Shown here piece by piece: positions 1-7,733 of a stretch of 64,000 bases of DNA (position 1 is its first letter; every line of letters begins with the position of its first letter). The notes beneath the pieces were generated by a model. The model saw only the letters and a program-made list of their open reading frames with translations. It made no database searches and was not told where the DNA came from. Source of the DNA: Prochlorococcus sp. scB243_495L20 (GTDB lineage Bacteria; Cyanobacteriota; Cyanobacteriia; PCC-6307; Cyanobiaceae); NCBI GenBank assembly GCA_000634215.1, contig JFLX01000091.1:1-64000 (forward strand), written 5' to 3'. A program made the translations under genes and the position numbers.

Positions 1-150
1 TTCACTCTCTTCTGCTTCCTCTGATTTTACTGCTGGATCTACTTTTTTTTCTTTAACTTCACTCTCTTCTGCTTCCTCTGATTTTACTGCTGGATCTACT
101 TTTTCTTCTTTAACTTCACTCTCTTCTGCTTCCTCTGATTTTACTTTTGA
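1..150. repeat. 57-bp in-frame tandem repeat
   Basis: Units begin at 1, 58 and 115 with near-perfect 57-bp periodicity; the third copy diverges after about 149. The period is a multiple of three, so it encodes the 19-residue acidic repeat of the TatA-like protein. The array may continue beyond the left edge. It is coding and has no spacers, so it is not CRISPR. Confidence 0.9.
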
Positions 151-306
151 ATTTACTGAGCTTTGATCTTCATCTTTACTTAAGAGGAACTTTAATAGTT
201 TTTTAAATAATAAGAAACATTTTTCAATTCTTTTTGGACCTAAAATTGAAAGCAAAATTACTAATATTATGAATATTTCAGGTGAATTTAAACCTAATAG
301 TTTCAT
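1..306 (-). CDS. TatA-like membrane protein with acidic tandem-repeat tail (partial)
   Basis: The reading frame starts at an ATG at 306 and runs off the left edge without a stop, so the C-terminus is missing. The first ~30 residues resemble a TatA/Hcf106 N-terminus: a short hydrophobic helix after SPEIFIILVI, then LGPKRIEK, comparable to the FGPKRLPQ turn of the true TatA encoded at 26373-26564. After an amphipathic basic stretch comes a charged tail built from tandem 19-residue units (VKSEEAEESEVKEEKVDPA). Such a tail is not usual for TatA or TatB. It could be a TatB-like component or an unrelated anchored protein that kept only the TatA-type anchor. The family assignment rests on the N-terminus only. 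Confidence 0.6.
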   Translation of the reverse strand, partial: MKLLGLNSPEIFIILVILLSILGPKRIEKCFLLFKKLLKFLLSKDEDQSSVNSKVKSEEAEESEVKEEKVDPAVKSEEAEESEVKEKKVDPAVKSEEAEESE

Positions 307-353
307 AAAATTTCATTTTCTATTCACATTTTAGTACATGCTAAAAATTTAAA

Positions 354-746
354 CTAATTATTCTCAAAGGTTGGTAAATAGAGTTCCCTATTTGATGCAA
401 TTAAACCTTCTTCTTTAAAAAAAATCTCTAGGTCTTTTAGATCATTAATATCTACAAATTCACCACAATTATCTAATATATTTTTATGGGTGAAATTCCA
501 TAAATCAGCCAAATATTCGTCATCATCTGGAAATGCTACAAATTTCAAATATGTATTATTCAAAGCATATTCACTAGCAAAATCAGAATCTAAACCTTCC
601 CTCTTAGCATCACAAAAAACTTTAGCAAATCTTTTGCCTACAGAAGTTTGAGCACTTGATAAATCTAAATTACCTTGCATAGCATTTAAATTTATTGGTG
701 CAATAAAAATAATTATTGGAAGAAAAATAGATACTATTATAAACAA
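354..746 (-). CDS. Hypothetical secreted protein
   Basis: A 130-residue protein with a hydrophobic N-terminus ending in LNA (signal peptide, probable cleavage near residue 22), followed by a soluble domain with two cysteines. The start is a TTG at 746: an AAGGA motif lies 9 bases upstream and a stop codon closes the frame just before it. No family recognised; probably periplasmic or lumenal. Confidence 0.6.
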   Translation of the reverse strand: MFIIVSIFLPIIIFIAPINLNAMQGNLDLSSAQTSVGKRFAKVFCDAKREGLDSDFASEYALNNTYLKFVAFPDDDEYLADLWNFTHKNILDNCGEFVDINDLKDLEIFFKEEGLIASNRELYLPTFENN

Positions 747-913
747 GAAAAAATTTCCTTTTTAAATTTCAACTCAACATAAACTAGCAAAAAAAGTAAT
801 CAATTAGGCCTATTTAAGAAAAAGCACTTATTATAAATTAAGAAATAGAAAACATAAAATCAGCTCCATATCTGAATTTATAATAAAGAAAGATTAAATA
901 AATTTAAAATTAT

Positions 914-1921
914 ATGTCTTCAAATATAAGTCTAAAAGGAAGGGGAGTTAACAGGATAATTACGAGTAAGGTCATGCTATCTCCATTAGCAGGTGTTACA
1001 GATAACATTTTTAGAAGACTTGTACGTAAATGGGCACCAAACTCTTTACTTTTTACAGAAATGATAAATGCCACAAGTCTTAAAAAAGGATATGGCACAC
1101 AAAAAATCAATCAAATAGATTTAGAAGAAGGTCCAATTGGAGTACAAATATTTGATAATAGGCCATATGCTGTTTCTGAAGCTGCGAAACAAGCTGAGGA
1201 CTCTGGAGCTTTCTTAATTGATATAAATATGGGATGTCCAGTAAAAAAAATTGCAAAGAAAGGTGGAGGGAGTGCTTTAATTAAAGACCGAAAACTTGCT
1301 ATAGAATTAGTAAAAAATGTTGTAAAAGCTGTTAGGGTTCCAGTAACAGTAAAAACACGACTCGGATGGGATAGTAAAGAAGAAAATATAGAGGATTTCT
1401 TATTTAAACTTCAAGATGCGGGAGCAACGATGATCACACTGCATGGAAGAACTAGAAAACAGGGTTTTTCAGGCAAGTCAGATTGGGAAATGATCGGGAA
1501 ACTTAAAAAGTTGTTGGAAATTCCAGTAATTGCTAATGGAGATATCAAAAATCCAGATGACGCTCTTAATTGTTTAAAAAAAACAAATGCTGATGGTGTA
1601 ATGATTGGACGAGGAATTTTAGGATCCCCATGGAAAATTGGAGAAATAGATTATGCTCTTAGAGATAATAAAAATTTTAAAGAACCAAACACAGAAGAAA
1701 AATTATATTTAATTATTGAGCATCTCGATGAATTAATAAAAGAAAAAGGAGATCACGGCTTGCTAATTGCAAGAAAACATATTTCATGGACATGCAAAGA
1801 CTTTAAAGGAGCATCAAATTTGAGAAATAACTTGGTTAGAGCTGTTGATAAAAATGAAGTTAAAAATTTAATAATTAAAATGATTAAAACTATGAATAAT
1901 AAAAAAAATAGATTAGCTTAA
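914..1921 (+). CDS. dus: tRNA-dihydrouridine synthase (DusB/NifR3 type)
   Basis: FMN- and NADPH-dependent reduction of specific uridines in the tRNA D-loop. The 335-residue length fits the family. An N-terminal MLSPLAGVTDNIFRRL (residues 21-36) begins the TIM barrel, DINMGCPVKK carries the catalytic Cys at residue 108, KTRLGWD follows, and NGDIKNPDDA with GVMIGRG forms the FMN phosphate-binding region. The ATG at 914 gives about 20 residues before the barrel, normal for the family. The DUF2470 gene follows 17 bp downstream on the same strand. Which D-loop uridine is modified cannot be read from the sequence. Confidence 0.93.
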   Translation: MSSNISLKGRGVNRIITSKVMLSPLAGVTDNIFRRLVRKWAPNSLLFTEMINATSLKKGYGTQKINQIDLEEGPIGVQIFDNRPYAVSEAAKQAEDSGAFLIDINMGCPVKKIAKKGGGSALIKDRKLAIELVKNVVKAVRVPVTVKTRLGWDSKEENIEDFLFKLQDAGATMITLHGRTRKQGFSGKSDWEMIGKLKKLLEIPVIANGDIKNPDDALNCLKKTNADGVMIGRGILGSPWKIGEIDYALRDNKNFKEPNTEEKLYLIIEHLDELIKEKGDHGLLIARKHISWTCKDFKGASNLRNNLVRAVDKNEVKNLIIKMIKTMNNKKNRLA

Positions 1922-1938
1922 AAAAAATTATTTTTTAA

Positions 1939-2196
1939 ATGAAAATTATTAGTAAAGAAACAAGTAAAAGAGTTTGTGATCACATGAACAATAATCACAT
2001 AGATTCAGTGCACAAATATCTTAGCCATTATGGGAAGATATCAACATTTGAGAATGCCTATATGGAAGAAATTAATAATAGTTATATAAAAATCAATTAC
2101 GATGGTCAATCAGCAATTATCAATTTCAAAAATGAAATATCTGAAGAAGAAATTCATTCAACTTTAGTATCAATGATTAAAGACATTAAAGAATAA
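1939..2196 (+). CDS. DUF2470 domain small protein
   Basis: An 85-residue protein with a DUF2470-like pattern: CDHMNNNHIDSVHKYL at the N-terminus, then a beta-rich half ending in an SEEEIHSTLV helix. DUF2470 is known as the C-terminal part of HugZ/pyridoxamine-oxidase-like heme-handling proteins and also occurs alone in cyanobacteria. Here it stands alone right after the dus gene, and the two are probably cotranscribed. The His residues of HMNNNH could bind heme or metal, but that is inference. Confidence 0.7.
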   Translation: MKIISKETSKRVCDHMNNNHIDSVHKYLSHYGKISTFENAYMEEINNSYIKINYDGQSAIINFKNEISEEEIHSTLVSMIKDIKE

Positions 2197-2214
2197 AATA
2201 ATTTATAAAAAATT

Positions 2215-2379
2215 CTAATTATTATTTTCATAGTAATCAGTTATCTTTTTACATTCTTCAAATGAAAGCATGCTTAATCTAGATGTGGCTTTTATTTTTA
2301 AAATTGCACAAACAGCTAATAAATCAGCGCTATCAACAGTAAGTGCTTCAGAAAGTTCTAGGACCCTAAGACCTTTCAT
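2215..2379 (-). CDS. Small IF2 N-terminal-domain-like protein
   Basis: A 54-residue frame from ATG 2379 to TAG 2215. The order of LRVLELSEAL, DSADLLAVCAIL, KIKATSRLSMLSFEE and CKKI resembles the IF2_N module that repeats at the N-terminus of bacterial translation initiation factor IF-2 (VRVYELAKEL / LLALCKELGI / KVKSHLS pattern). It is free-standing here. The resemblance is by eye and the function is unknown. Confidence 0.6.
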   Translation of the reverse strand: MKGLRVLELSEALTVDSADLLAVCAILKIKATSRLSMLSFEECKKITDYYENNN

Positions 2380-2421
2380 TAGTATTTAAAAATCTTTTCT
2401 ACATTATCAAGAACCTTAAAA

Positions 2422-2658
2422 TCAATGGGCTGCATTTTTCCCTAAACCTGCAACGAATGGAAAAGTTTGTTCATCACCAAATATATCTTCTACCGAAGAA
2501 TTAGAAATATTAGTTTTTTTATTATCAGGCTTAATTTCTTCAATTTCATCAGAAATATTATCTTTAATGTTATTTTCAATTTCTTTTGCTAATAAATTAT
2601 TCGTATTAGAAAATATTGAAAAAACTAATACACATAAAAACAAAACAATTTTTTTCAT
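2422..2658 (-). CDS. Hypothetical secreted acidic peptide
   Basis: A 78-residue protein: signal peptide (MKKIVLFLCVLVFSIF... ending LLAK, cleavage near residue 25), a low-complexity acidic/asparagine-rich middle, and a compact C-terminal motif FGDEQTFPFVAGLGKNAAH that looks constrained. No family recognised. The clear signal peptide supports a real periplasmic or thylakoid-lumen protein. Confidence 0.6.
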   Translation of the reverse strand: MKKIVLFLCVLVFSIFSNTNNLLAKEIENNIKDNISDEIEEIKPDNKKTNISNSSVEDIFGDEQTFPFVAGLGKNAAH

Positions 2659-2759
2659 AAAAAAAATTTATCTAATACTATTTTTATATGCCAATAGTGT
2701 TATTTAGAAAAACTAGGTAATTTTAAAACAAATCTATATAAATCAAAATCAAAAAATAT

Positions 2760-2996
2760 TCATCTTCCCAACTTATTTCTATTTTTAAATCTAATTAAAA
2801 AATAAAGACCTATTAACAAAAGAATTGCCAAGGAGTGCTGATTAAGAAAAACATAAACCATATAGACGAGAAAGGGGAATAAGCACGCCCTTTTGAAATT
2901 TAATTTCTGTTCCTTTGACATATTTTTCCAATTTAAATATTCTTCCCATTGAAAAATCTTCTTCATTTTTCTACTTTTATTTTTACGATTAAACAT
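2760..2996 (-). CDS. Hypothetical membrane protein
   Basis: A 78-residue protein with a basic, tryptophan-containing N-terminal half and two closely spaced hydrophobic segments (residues ~38-52 and 56-69), so probably a small membrane hairpin with a basic tail. An internal ATG at residue 11 is an alternative start. No family recognised. Confidence 0.5.
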   Translation of the reverse strand: MFNRKNKSRKMKKIFQWEEYLNWKNMSKEQKLNFKRACLFPFLVYMVYVFLNQHSLAILLLIGLYFLIRFKNRNKLGR

Positions 2997-3099
2997 AACT
3001 TTATAAATATAGTTTTGATGATTCTTATGTTAATAAATAAAATTAATCTACAATATCAAAATGTGTTTTTTCATTGAATTAAAATTTTCTAAATAAAAG

Positions 3100-3519
3100 A
3101 TGAACTCAAAACCAGTTTGGAAAATAGAAAAAATTGTTTTACCTCAACATGCAGATCATGCAGGGGTAATGTGGCACGGTAAATATTTTAATTGGCTTGA
3201 AGAAAGCCGAATAAATGCACTTTCAAAAGTAGGTATAAGTTATTTCGAACTAACTAAAAATGGCTTAGATTTACCTTTAATCAATACTTCTATACAATAT
3301 AAATCTCCTTTATTTCTTGGTGAAAAAATAACAATCGAGAGCGAATTCAATATTGATAAAAGTCCAAGGATTAATGTAATTTCAAAATTTCATAACAAGA
3401 AAAATGAAATCTTAACGATTGCTGAAGTCAATTTAGTCTTAATAAATAAACTGAATTTTTCTATAATAAGAAAAAGGCCAGATTTCCTATCGGAAGCCTT
3501 TAGTAAATTAAATGGTTGA
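3100..3519 (+). CDS. Hot-dog fold acyl-CoA thioesterase (4HBT/YbgC type)
   Basis: A 139-residue single hot-dog domain. The signature DHAGVMWHGKYFNWLEESR (residues ~20-38) matches the 4-hydroxybenzoyl-CoA thioesterase pattern, with the catalytic Asp preceding the glycine/His helix. In cyanobacteria a protein of this type hydrolyses 1,4-dihydroxy-2-naphthoyl-CoA in phylloquinone synthesis, so that is the leading role; a general acyl-CoA thioesterase cannot be excluded. The stop overlaps the next frame by 8 bases. Confidence 0.8.
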   Translation: MNSKPVWKIEKIVLPQHADHAGVMWHGKYFNWLEESRINALSKVGISYFELTKNGLDLPLINTSIQYKSPLFLGEKITIESEFNIDKSPRINVISKFHNKKNEILTIAEVNLVLINKLNFSIIRKRPDFLSEAFSKLNG

Positions 3520-3751
3520 AATTATTATCCGCCAATTCAACGATTTATTAATTATGAATATATTTCAAGTTATTGATTCTTATCAATATGAAATGGAATC
3601 AAGATATCAAGAAAAATCAATGCTCACAAATCTTTTTACAGAGCACAAATTTTTAGGATGGTTAGGATTGTTTATAGTATTTTTCTCTATCTTTGCAATT
3701 TTTGTTTTTCAATTTCTTGAGTGGGAAAGTAATGACAATAATAAAAGTTAA
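3512..3751 (+). CDS. Small hypothetical membrane protein
   Basis: Up to 79 residues, overlapping the thioesterase stop. An ATG at 3554 would give a shorter protein beginning MNIFQVIDSYQYEME. One transmembrane helix (FLGWLGLFIVFFSIFAIFVF) lies near the C-terminus with a short acidic tail. Which start is used is uncertain, and no family is recognised. Confidence 0.5.
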   Translation: MVEIIIRQFNDLLIMNIFQVIDSYQYEMESRYQEKSMLTNLFTEHKFLGWLGLFIVFFSIFAIFVFQFLEWESNDNNKS

Positions 3752-3779
3752 GAAGATTTAATGCTTATAATTCAACTGA

Positions 3780-4043
3780 ATGATTAAAAAAATGGCTATT
3801 TACATAAAAATAACTAACCCTACAGAGGTTGTAAAAAAAAAGACCTCAAAATGGCTTACAGATATTACCCCTGAAAGAATTGATAGAAAATTGGTCGAAG
3901 ATGAAGTAATAAAAGGTATTATCGAGCAATTAACATTAGAAGGCATAAAAGGAGAAATATCAGCAATTAATGGGTTTGAAGTAAATGAATCTTCAGTAAT
4001 AACAAAAAATAATTTTGTTATTAGAAAAACAAAAACTTTTTAG
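3780..4043 (+). CDS. Conserved-looking hypothetical protein
   Basis: An 87-residue soluble protein with mixed charge and no signal or membrane segment. A second ATG at 3792 (MAIYIKITNPTEVV) is an equally good start. It sits 20 bp upstream of the Mrr-type nuclease gene on the same strand and may be cotranscribed with it. Function unknown. Confidence 0.5.
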   Translation: MIKKMAIYIKITNPTEVVKKKTSKWLTDITPERIDRKLVEDEVIKGIIEQLTLEGIKGEISAINGFEVNESSVITKNNFVIRKTKTF

Positions 4044-4063
4044 ATAGAAAATAAAATTCTTTA

Positions 4064-4933
4064 ATGAAAAAATTTTTTATTTTAATTATTTTTATCATTT
4101 TGTTAATTTTAATAATTGTAAGAGATTATCAAATTAAGAAGAAAAAGTTAAAATTAAACAATGCCTTAAATTCCAATTTCTTTATTCAAACAATTAATAA
4201 ATTAATTGACGAGAACAAATACAATTTGTTAGAGGAGAGGATCAGATTAAGGGAAATAGATGCTTACGGTAACGAGGATTATAAAAAATGGATTGGCAAT
4301 CCACCTCTTGATGAAAAAGCCATTGAGAAAAATATATTTAATGGATCTAAGCGATTTAAAGAGGGTATACCATACTTCTATGAAAAAGTAATTTTAAAAG
4401 AATTTGGAAGTACGGAATTATTTTTCGAAAAGTGGAGATCCTACTGTAATGAAAATCCTACTATTGATGATGAGATAATTGGATCTATTAGAAAGCTTGA
4501 GACTGAAGATTGGTTTGTTTTCATAGCAAGTCAAATTGAGAAATCATGCTTTAACCTAATAGAAAAAAACTATTCAAGTAAAAAAAAGGGAAACTACAAA
4601 AAAGGTATTAGATTTGAAAATCATTGTATGGAAATTCTCAAACAAAATGGCTGGGAAGTAAAAGAAACCCCTATTACAGGAGATCAAGGGGTTGACTTAA
4701 TTGCGTCAATAAATGATTTGAGAATATGTATACAATGCAAAGATCATGAAAAAGCCATTGGAAATAAAGCAGTTCAGGAAATTTCAGCTGGTAAATTATT
4801 TTGGAAAGGTACACATGCAATAATAGTCTCAAAATCTGGCTTTACAAAGTCTGCTCATCAACTAGCAAAATCAAATAAAGTGGAACTAATCAATGAATAT
4901 CAATTAAAAAATTTAGAAAAGTTTATTGTTTAA
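4064..4933 (+). CDS. Membrane-anchored Mrr-type restriction endonuclease-like protein
   Basis: 289 residues. Residues 5-20 form a very hydrophobic N-terminal helix followed by a basic stretch, so the protein is probably anchored with its bulk in the cytoplasm. From ~174 to the end is an Mrr_cat domain (PD-(D/E)XK superfamily): RFENHCMEILKQNGW with the conserved Glu at ~185, then TGDQGVDLIA with the catalytic Asp at 211, then CIQCKDH with the QxK pair at 224/226. Residues 30-170 are unassigned. Mrr proteins act on modified DNA, but many Mrr_cat proteins have other DNA roles. No methyltransferase or specificity gene is adjacent. Confidence 0.8.
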   Translation: MKKFFILIIFIILLILIIVRDYQIKKKKLKLNNALNSNFFIQTINKLIDENKYNLLEERIRLREIDAYGNEDYKKWIGNPPLDEKAIEKNIFNGSKRFKEGIPYFYEKVILKEFGSTELFFEKWRSYCNENPTIDDEIIGSIRKLETEDWFVFIASQIEKSCFNLIEKNYSSKKKGNYKKGIRFENHCMEILKQNGWEVKETPITGDQGVDLIASINDLRICIQCKDHEKAIGNKAVQEISAGKLFWKGTHAIIVSKSGFTKSAHQLAKSNKVELINEYQLKNLEKFIV

Positions 4934-4937
4934 AAGT

Positions 4938-5342
4938 TTATATCAATTTAGTTAAGCCCTCTTTGTAAAGCAAAAGTGTTGTAAAAATTCCTGAGGCCCA
5001 CATTAAACCTCTAGCTGTGGGGATATTAAATATATATGCACCAATATATAAAAAACGAAAAATAGGATGAATCAATGCTGCAATTATTGCAATATTAGAG
5101 TCTGTTAAACTAATCAAACAAAGAAGACATGCGGGTGCATGTAGGGAAATACTTTCCCAACAATTTTGATGACACCAAACTGCTCTTTTTCCAAAAGAAG
5201 GTAATTCATCGAATAAAGCCCTTGGAGCAGACATATTTTCAACAGAATATCCCGCTTTAACTCTCCCTACAGTTAATGGAATAATTGAGAATAAAACAAC
5301 ACCAACTGATAGACAAAGACTCCAGGCAAAAGCTACTTGCAT
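4938..5342 (-). CDS. MAPEG family membrane protein
   Basis: A 134-residue protein with four hydrophobic segments and the MAPEG-type order: an N-terminal helix, a loop with RAVWCHQNCWES, then ALIHPIFRFLYIGAYIFNIPTARGLMW. MAPEG proteins include glutathione-dependent membrane transferases; the bacterial subgroup function is mostly unknown. It converges on the Mrr gene with 4 bp between the stops. Confidence 0.75.
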   Translation of the reverse strand: MQVAFAWSLCLSVGVVLFSIIPLTVGRVKAGYSVENMSAPRALFDELPSFGKRAVWCHQNCWESISLHAPACLLCLISLTDSNIAIIAALIHPIFRFLYIGAYIFNIPTARGLMWASGIFTTLLLYKEGLTKLI

Positions 5343-5459
5343 ATGATTTAAATAATATTATTAGCTTAATAATTGAAGCTAGTTATCGTGATAAATGAAA
5401 AATCATTACCATAGATAAAACTTTGCAAAAAATGTTGTAATTTATAAAAAAAATCATTT

Positions 5460-5585
5460 ATGGATATTTCAAAGTTAGTTTTAATTTTTGGCATAAGTTT
5501 ACTAATATATTCTACTTTTCTGTTTTTAGGATTTTTTCTTAAGAATAAAAATCTAAAGGCACAGAATCTAAAAAAAGAAGAATAG
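5460..5585 (+). CDS. One-helix small membrane protein
   Basis: A 41-residue frame starting ATG at 5460: a single hydrophobic helix (residues ~5-27) followed by a lysine/glutamate tail. This coding frame is more credible than the overlapping antisense frame because of its membrane-protein composition. No family recognised. Confidence 0.5.
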   Translation: MDISKLVLIFGISLLIYSTFLFLGFFLKNKNLKAQNLKKEE

Positions 5586-5716
5586 ATTATTAATGCCACG
5601 AAAATTTACTATTTTCTCAATATTTTTATATCTTTTTGAATATATTTAATGGAAATAAAATTTGGTCCAAATAATAATAAGGGATATTTGAAATTAAATA
5701 AGACAGTTGCTTGTAT

Positions 5717-6010
5717 ATGAAAAAATTTTATAAATTTCTTAAAAGTTTTCTATTTATATCAGTATGGCTTATTTTATCCTCATTTTTAACCCAATATTGG
5801 AATACCTTTCATTGGGAATATGTTTACTTAAACTTCAGAATTATATTTGATAAAGAATTTTGGTTTGTTGTAGAAAAAATTCTTTTAGGATTTGATATTG
5901 GTTACTGGTTAGAAGAAGCACTAAAATTCTTAAGTTATGAAATACCTAAAGAATCATTTAAATATTTACCAATTTACTTCGTATTAAAGTCTATTTGGAT
6001 AAAGAATTAA
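5717..6010 (+). CDS. Hypothetical membrane protein
   Basis: 97 residues from the ATG at 5717 (a TTG two codons earlier is less likely). A hydrophobic helix at residues ~8-25 is followed by a tryptophan- and phenylalanine-rich region with two weaker hydrophobic stretches. It converges on the PAP/fibrillin gene at 6020, with a short AT-rich inverted repeat (6012-6028) between or over the stops. Function unknown. Confidence 0.55.
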   Translation: MKKFYKFLKSFLFISVWLILSSFLTQYWNTFHWEYVYLNFRIIFDKEFWFVVEKILLGFDIGYWLEEALKFLSYEIPKESFKYLPIYFVLKSIWIKN

Positions 6011-6019
6011 TTTCTATTT

Positions 6020-6562
6020 TTAATAGAATTTAATAAATTCTTGGAAATTCTTGAATAAAGTCGGTGAATTTATTTTTCTTAAAACAAACAAAGTTCCTTT
6101 ATCACCTCTACAGATTCTAAGCTTATTGCTTAAATAAGTTATCTCTAACCACCCTAATTGTTCATTATTTATTTCTTTCATAGCCTTAATATTTTTTTTT
6201 CTAAATTTAGGACCAATAACACCAGCATGTGTAAATTTGACCCCAATTTTTTTTTCATTTATGTAATTAAGTCTTATTAAAATGCCAGTACCAATAATTG
6301 AATTTATTCCTCTAGGTTTAAGTAAATTAAGACCATTTAAATTTAAGGGATCAAGAATTTGAAGGTTATCAATAAAAGGAGAATATTTTAAAAAAGGACT
6401 ATTAGAACTACTCCACCTAAGCTCCCAAACACCCTGCAAATCATTTCTATCTTTGCTATAGGAAAAATTATGATCAATTTCAAGTTGTTCGGCAATATTA
6501 GTTATAATCTCTGAATTTGGAGATTTAATAAGTAAATTTAATAAATCATTTTCGGTTTCCAT
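6020..6562 (-). CDS. PAP/fibrillin family protein
   Basis: 180 residues. LQGVWELRWSSSN (residues ~43-55) and the C-terminal LRICRGDKGTLFVLRK are hallmarks of the plastid-lipid-associated protein/fibrillin family, lipocalin-like beta barrels that associate with thylakoids or lipid globules. Cyanobacterial members are thought to affect thylakoid lipids and photoprotection; the ligand is unknown. A second, longer member lies at 8992-9762. Confidence 0.85.
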   Translation of the reverse strand: METENDLLNLLIKSPNSEIITNIAEQLEIDHNFSYSKDRNDLQGVWELRWSSSNSPFLKYSPFIDNLQILDPLNLNGLNLLKPRGINSIIGTGILIRLNYINEKKIGVKFTHAGVIGPKFRKKNIKAMKEINNEQLGWLEITYLSNKLRICRGDKGTLFVLRKINSPTLFKNFQEFIKFY

Positions 6563-6641
6563 TTAATAATCGCTGGAGTACATAGCTAAGGATAAATACT
6601 TACCACCATGTGCTATATTCTACCCAGAATATGTTGATTTG

Positions 6642-6926
6642 ATGACAAAGAGCTATTGGCTTAAGAAAATTTCAATTCCAAATGCTGATTTATTTCTGGA
6701 ATATATAAGGACAGTATTGCCTTGGATTAAATCTGTGGGAGGAGTAATAGTAAAAAGAGATTTAATACAAGAATCAACCTCAAATGAATGGGATGGAGGG
6801 CAGCTTGGATTAGTAATTGAATTCGAATCAAAATTTGCTGCAAAAAAAGCATTTTATTCTGAAGTATTTCAAAAATATCTGCAGTCCAGAGATTTAATGG
6901 AACTAGTAACCATAAGTACTCTTTAA
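6642..6926 (+). CDS. DUF1330 family protein
   Basis: 94 residues from ATG 6642 (a TTG one codon upstream is also open). The pattern SYWLKKISIPNADLFLEYI ... GGVIVKRDL ... QLGLVIEFESKFAAKKAFYSE ... YLQSRD matches the dimeric ferredoxin-like alpha+beta barrel DUF1330. No catalytic role is established for this family. Confidence 0.75.
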   Translation: MTKSYWLKKISIPNADLFLEYIRTVLPWIKSVGGVIVKRDLIQESTSNEWDGGQLGLVIEFESKFAAKKAFYSEVFQKYLQSRDLMELVTISTL

Positions 6927-7063
6927 AAAAAATCAACCAATATCGACCTCACACAAACAACTTATAAGTATTTATTACTATTAAATTATTTATGTAATAT
7001 TTATAACTTCACTAGCAATAGCATATTTGCAAAATTTAACTATAAAAGTAATCCGTTAATCAA

Positions 7064-7243
7064 ATGAATTATTCAACAGAAAAAGATGATTATTTGATGA
7101 CAACTCCATATACAAAGAAAATTCAGCAAAAATTTGAAAAGGTTAAATCTTTTTTAGAGCAAAATGGATTTAATCCTTCATCAGAGAGCTTAATGCAAGA
7201 TATAGTTAGCTCAGAAGAATATATTGCTAAAAATGGCTTATAA
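7064..7243 (+). CDS. Small hypothetical soluble protein
   Basis: A 59-residue frame with an amphipathic helix (TKKIQQKFEKVKSFLEQNGF) and a polar C-terminus. It converges on the next gene with only 4 bp between stops, which supports both as real. Function not recognised. Confidence 0.55.
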   Translation: MNYSTEKDDYLMTTPYTKKIQQKFEKVKSFLEQNGFNPSSESLMQDIVSSEEYIAKNGL

Positions 7244-7247
7244 AATA

Positions 7248-7427
7248 TCAGAATATATTCAGAGTCCTTAAATAATAAAAACCGCCAATTAGAAAAGGTA
7301 ATAATATTCCAATAAATAAAAATATAGATTTCTTTGATTCGCCTTCTGATATGGGGTTAATTTCTGGTTCAATTGCAAAACCATTTTGTATACCACCGCT
7401 TTCGGTTGTATAACCTTTTTTATTCAT
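7248..7427 (-). CDS. Small membrane protein, possibly ssl1498-type light-harvesting-like
   Basis: 59 residues. The N-terminus GYTTESGGIQNGFAIEPE resembles the start of the cyanobacterial ssl1498 family (YTTVNEGG.LNNYA.EP), followed by one transmembrane helix (FLFIGILLPFLIGGFYYL). Those proteins are distant relatives of high-light-inducible proteins, but no chlorophyll-binding ExxNxR motif is visible here. The call is tentative. Confidence 0.5.
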   Translation of the reverse strand: MNKKGYTTESGGIQNGFAIEPEINPISEGESKKSIFLFIGILLPFLIGGFYYLRTLNIF

Positions 7428-7512
7428 AAGAAAAATAATCTATGCAGATTATCTCATGTAAAAACTTATTTAAAAAAATTTTTTACATTTAGAATTAAAC
7501 TAATTTTAAGAT

Positions 7513-7647
7513 CTAATAATTGATTTCAATCTGAGATTTCAATTTGGCAGCTTTTTTTAAAAGACCTACAACTTCCTTACGGCCAGTAGCAAACTCAGCC
7601 TTGTTAAGTAACTCGCTATATTTTTTTGTGATTTCTCTATGGTTCAT
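7513..7647 (-). CDS. Small basic hypothetical protein
   Basis: 44 residues, almost entirely one predicted helix, lysine-rich (EITKKYSELLNKAEF ... GLLKKAAKLKSQIE). Start ATG 7647, stop 7513. No family recognised. Confidence 0.5.
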   Translation of the reverse strand: MNHREITKKYSELLNKAEFATGRKEVVGLLKKAAKLKSQIEINY

Positions 7648-7733
7648 TTTGGTTATTATATTTTATAAATTATAAAGTTACTAAAAAAAGTTTTTGTATA
7701 AAAGGTATCAAAAAAGAGTTTAAGTACCTTTAC

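Noticed and set aside
1-150. Possible CRISPR array at the left edge
   Set aside because: Direct tandem 57-bp units without spacers, in frame and coding.
5366-5599. 77-residue antisense frame over the small gene at 5460
   Set aside because: Aromatic-rich, irregular composition; the plus-strand one-helix frame is more protein-like.
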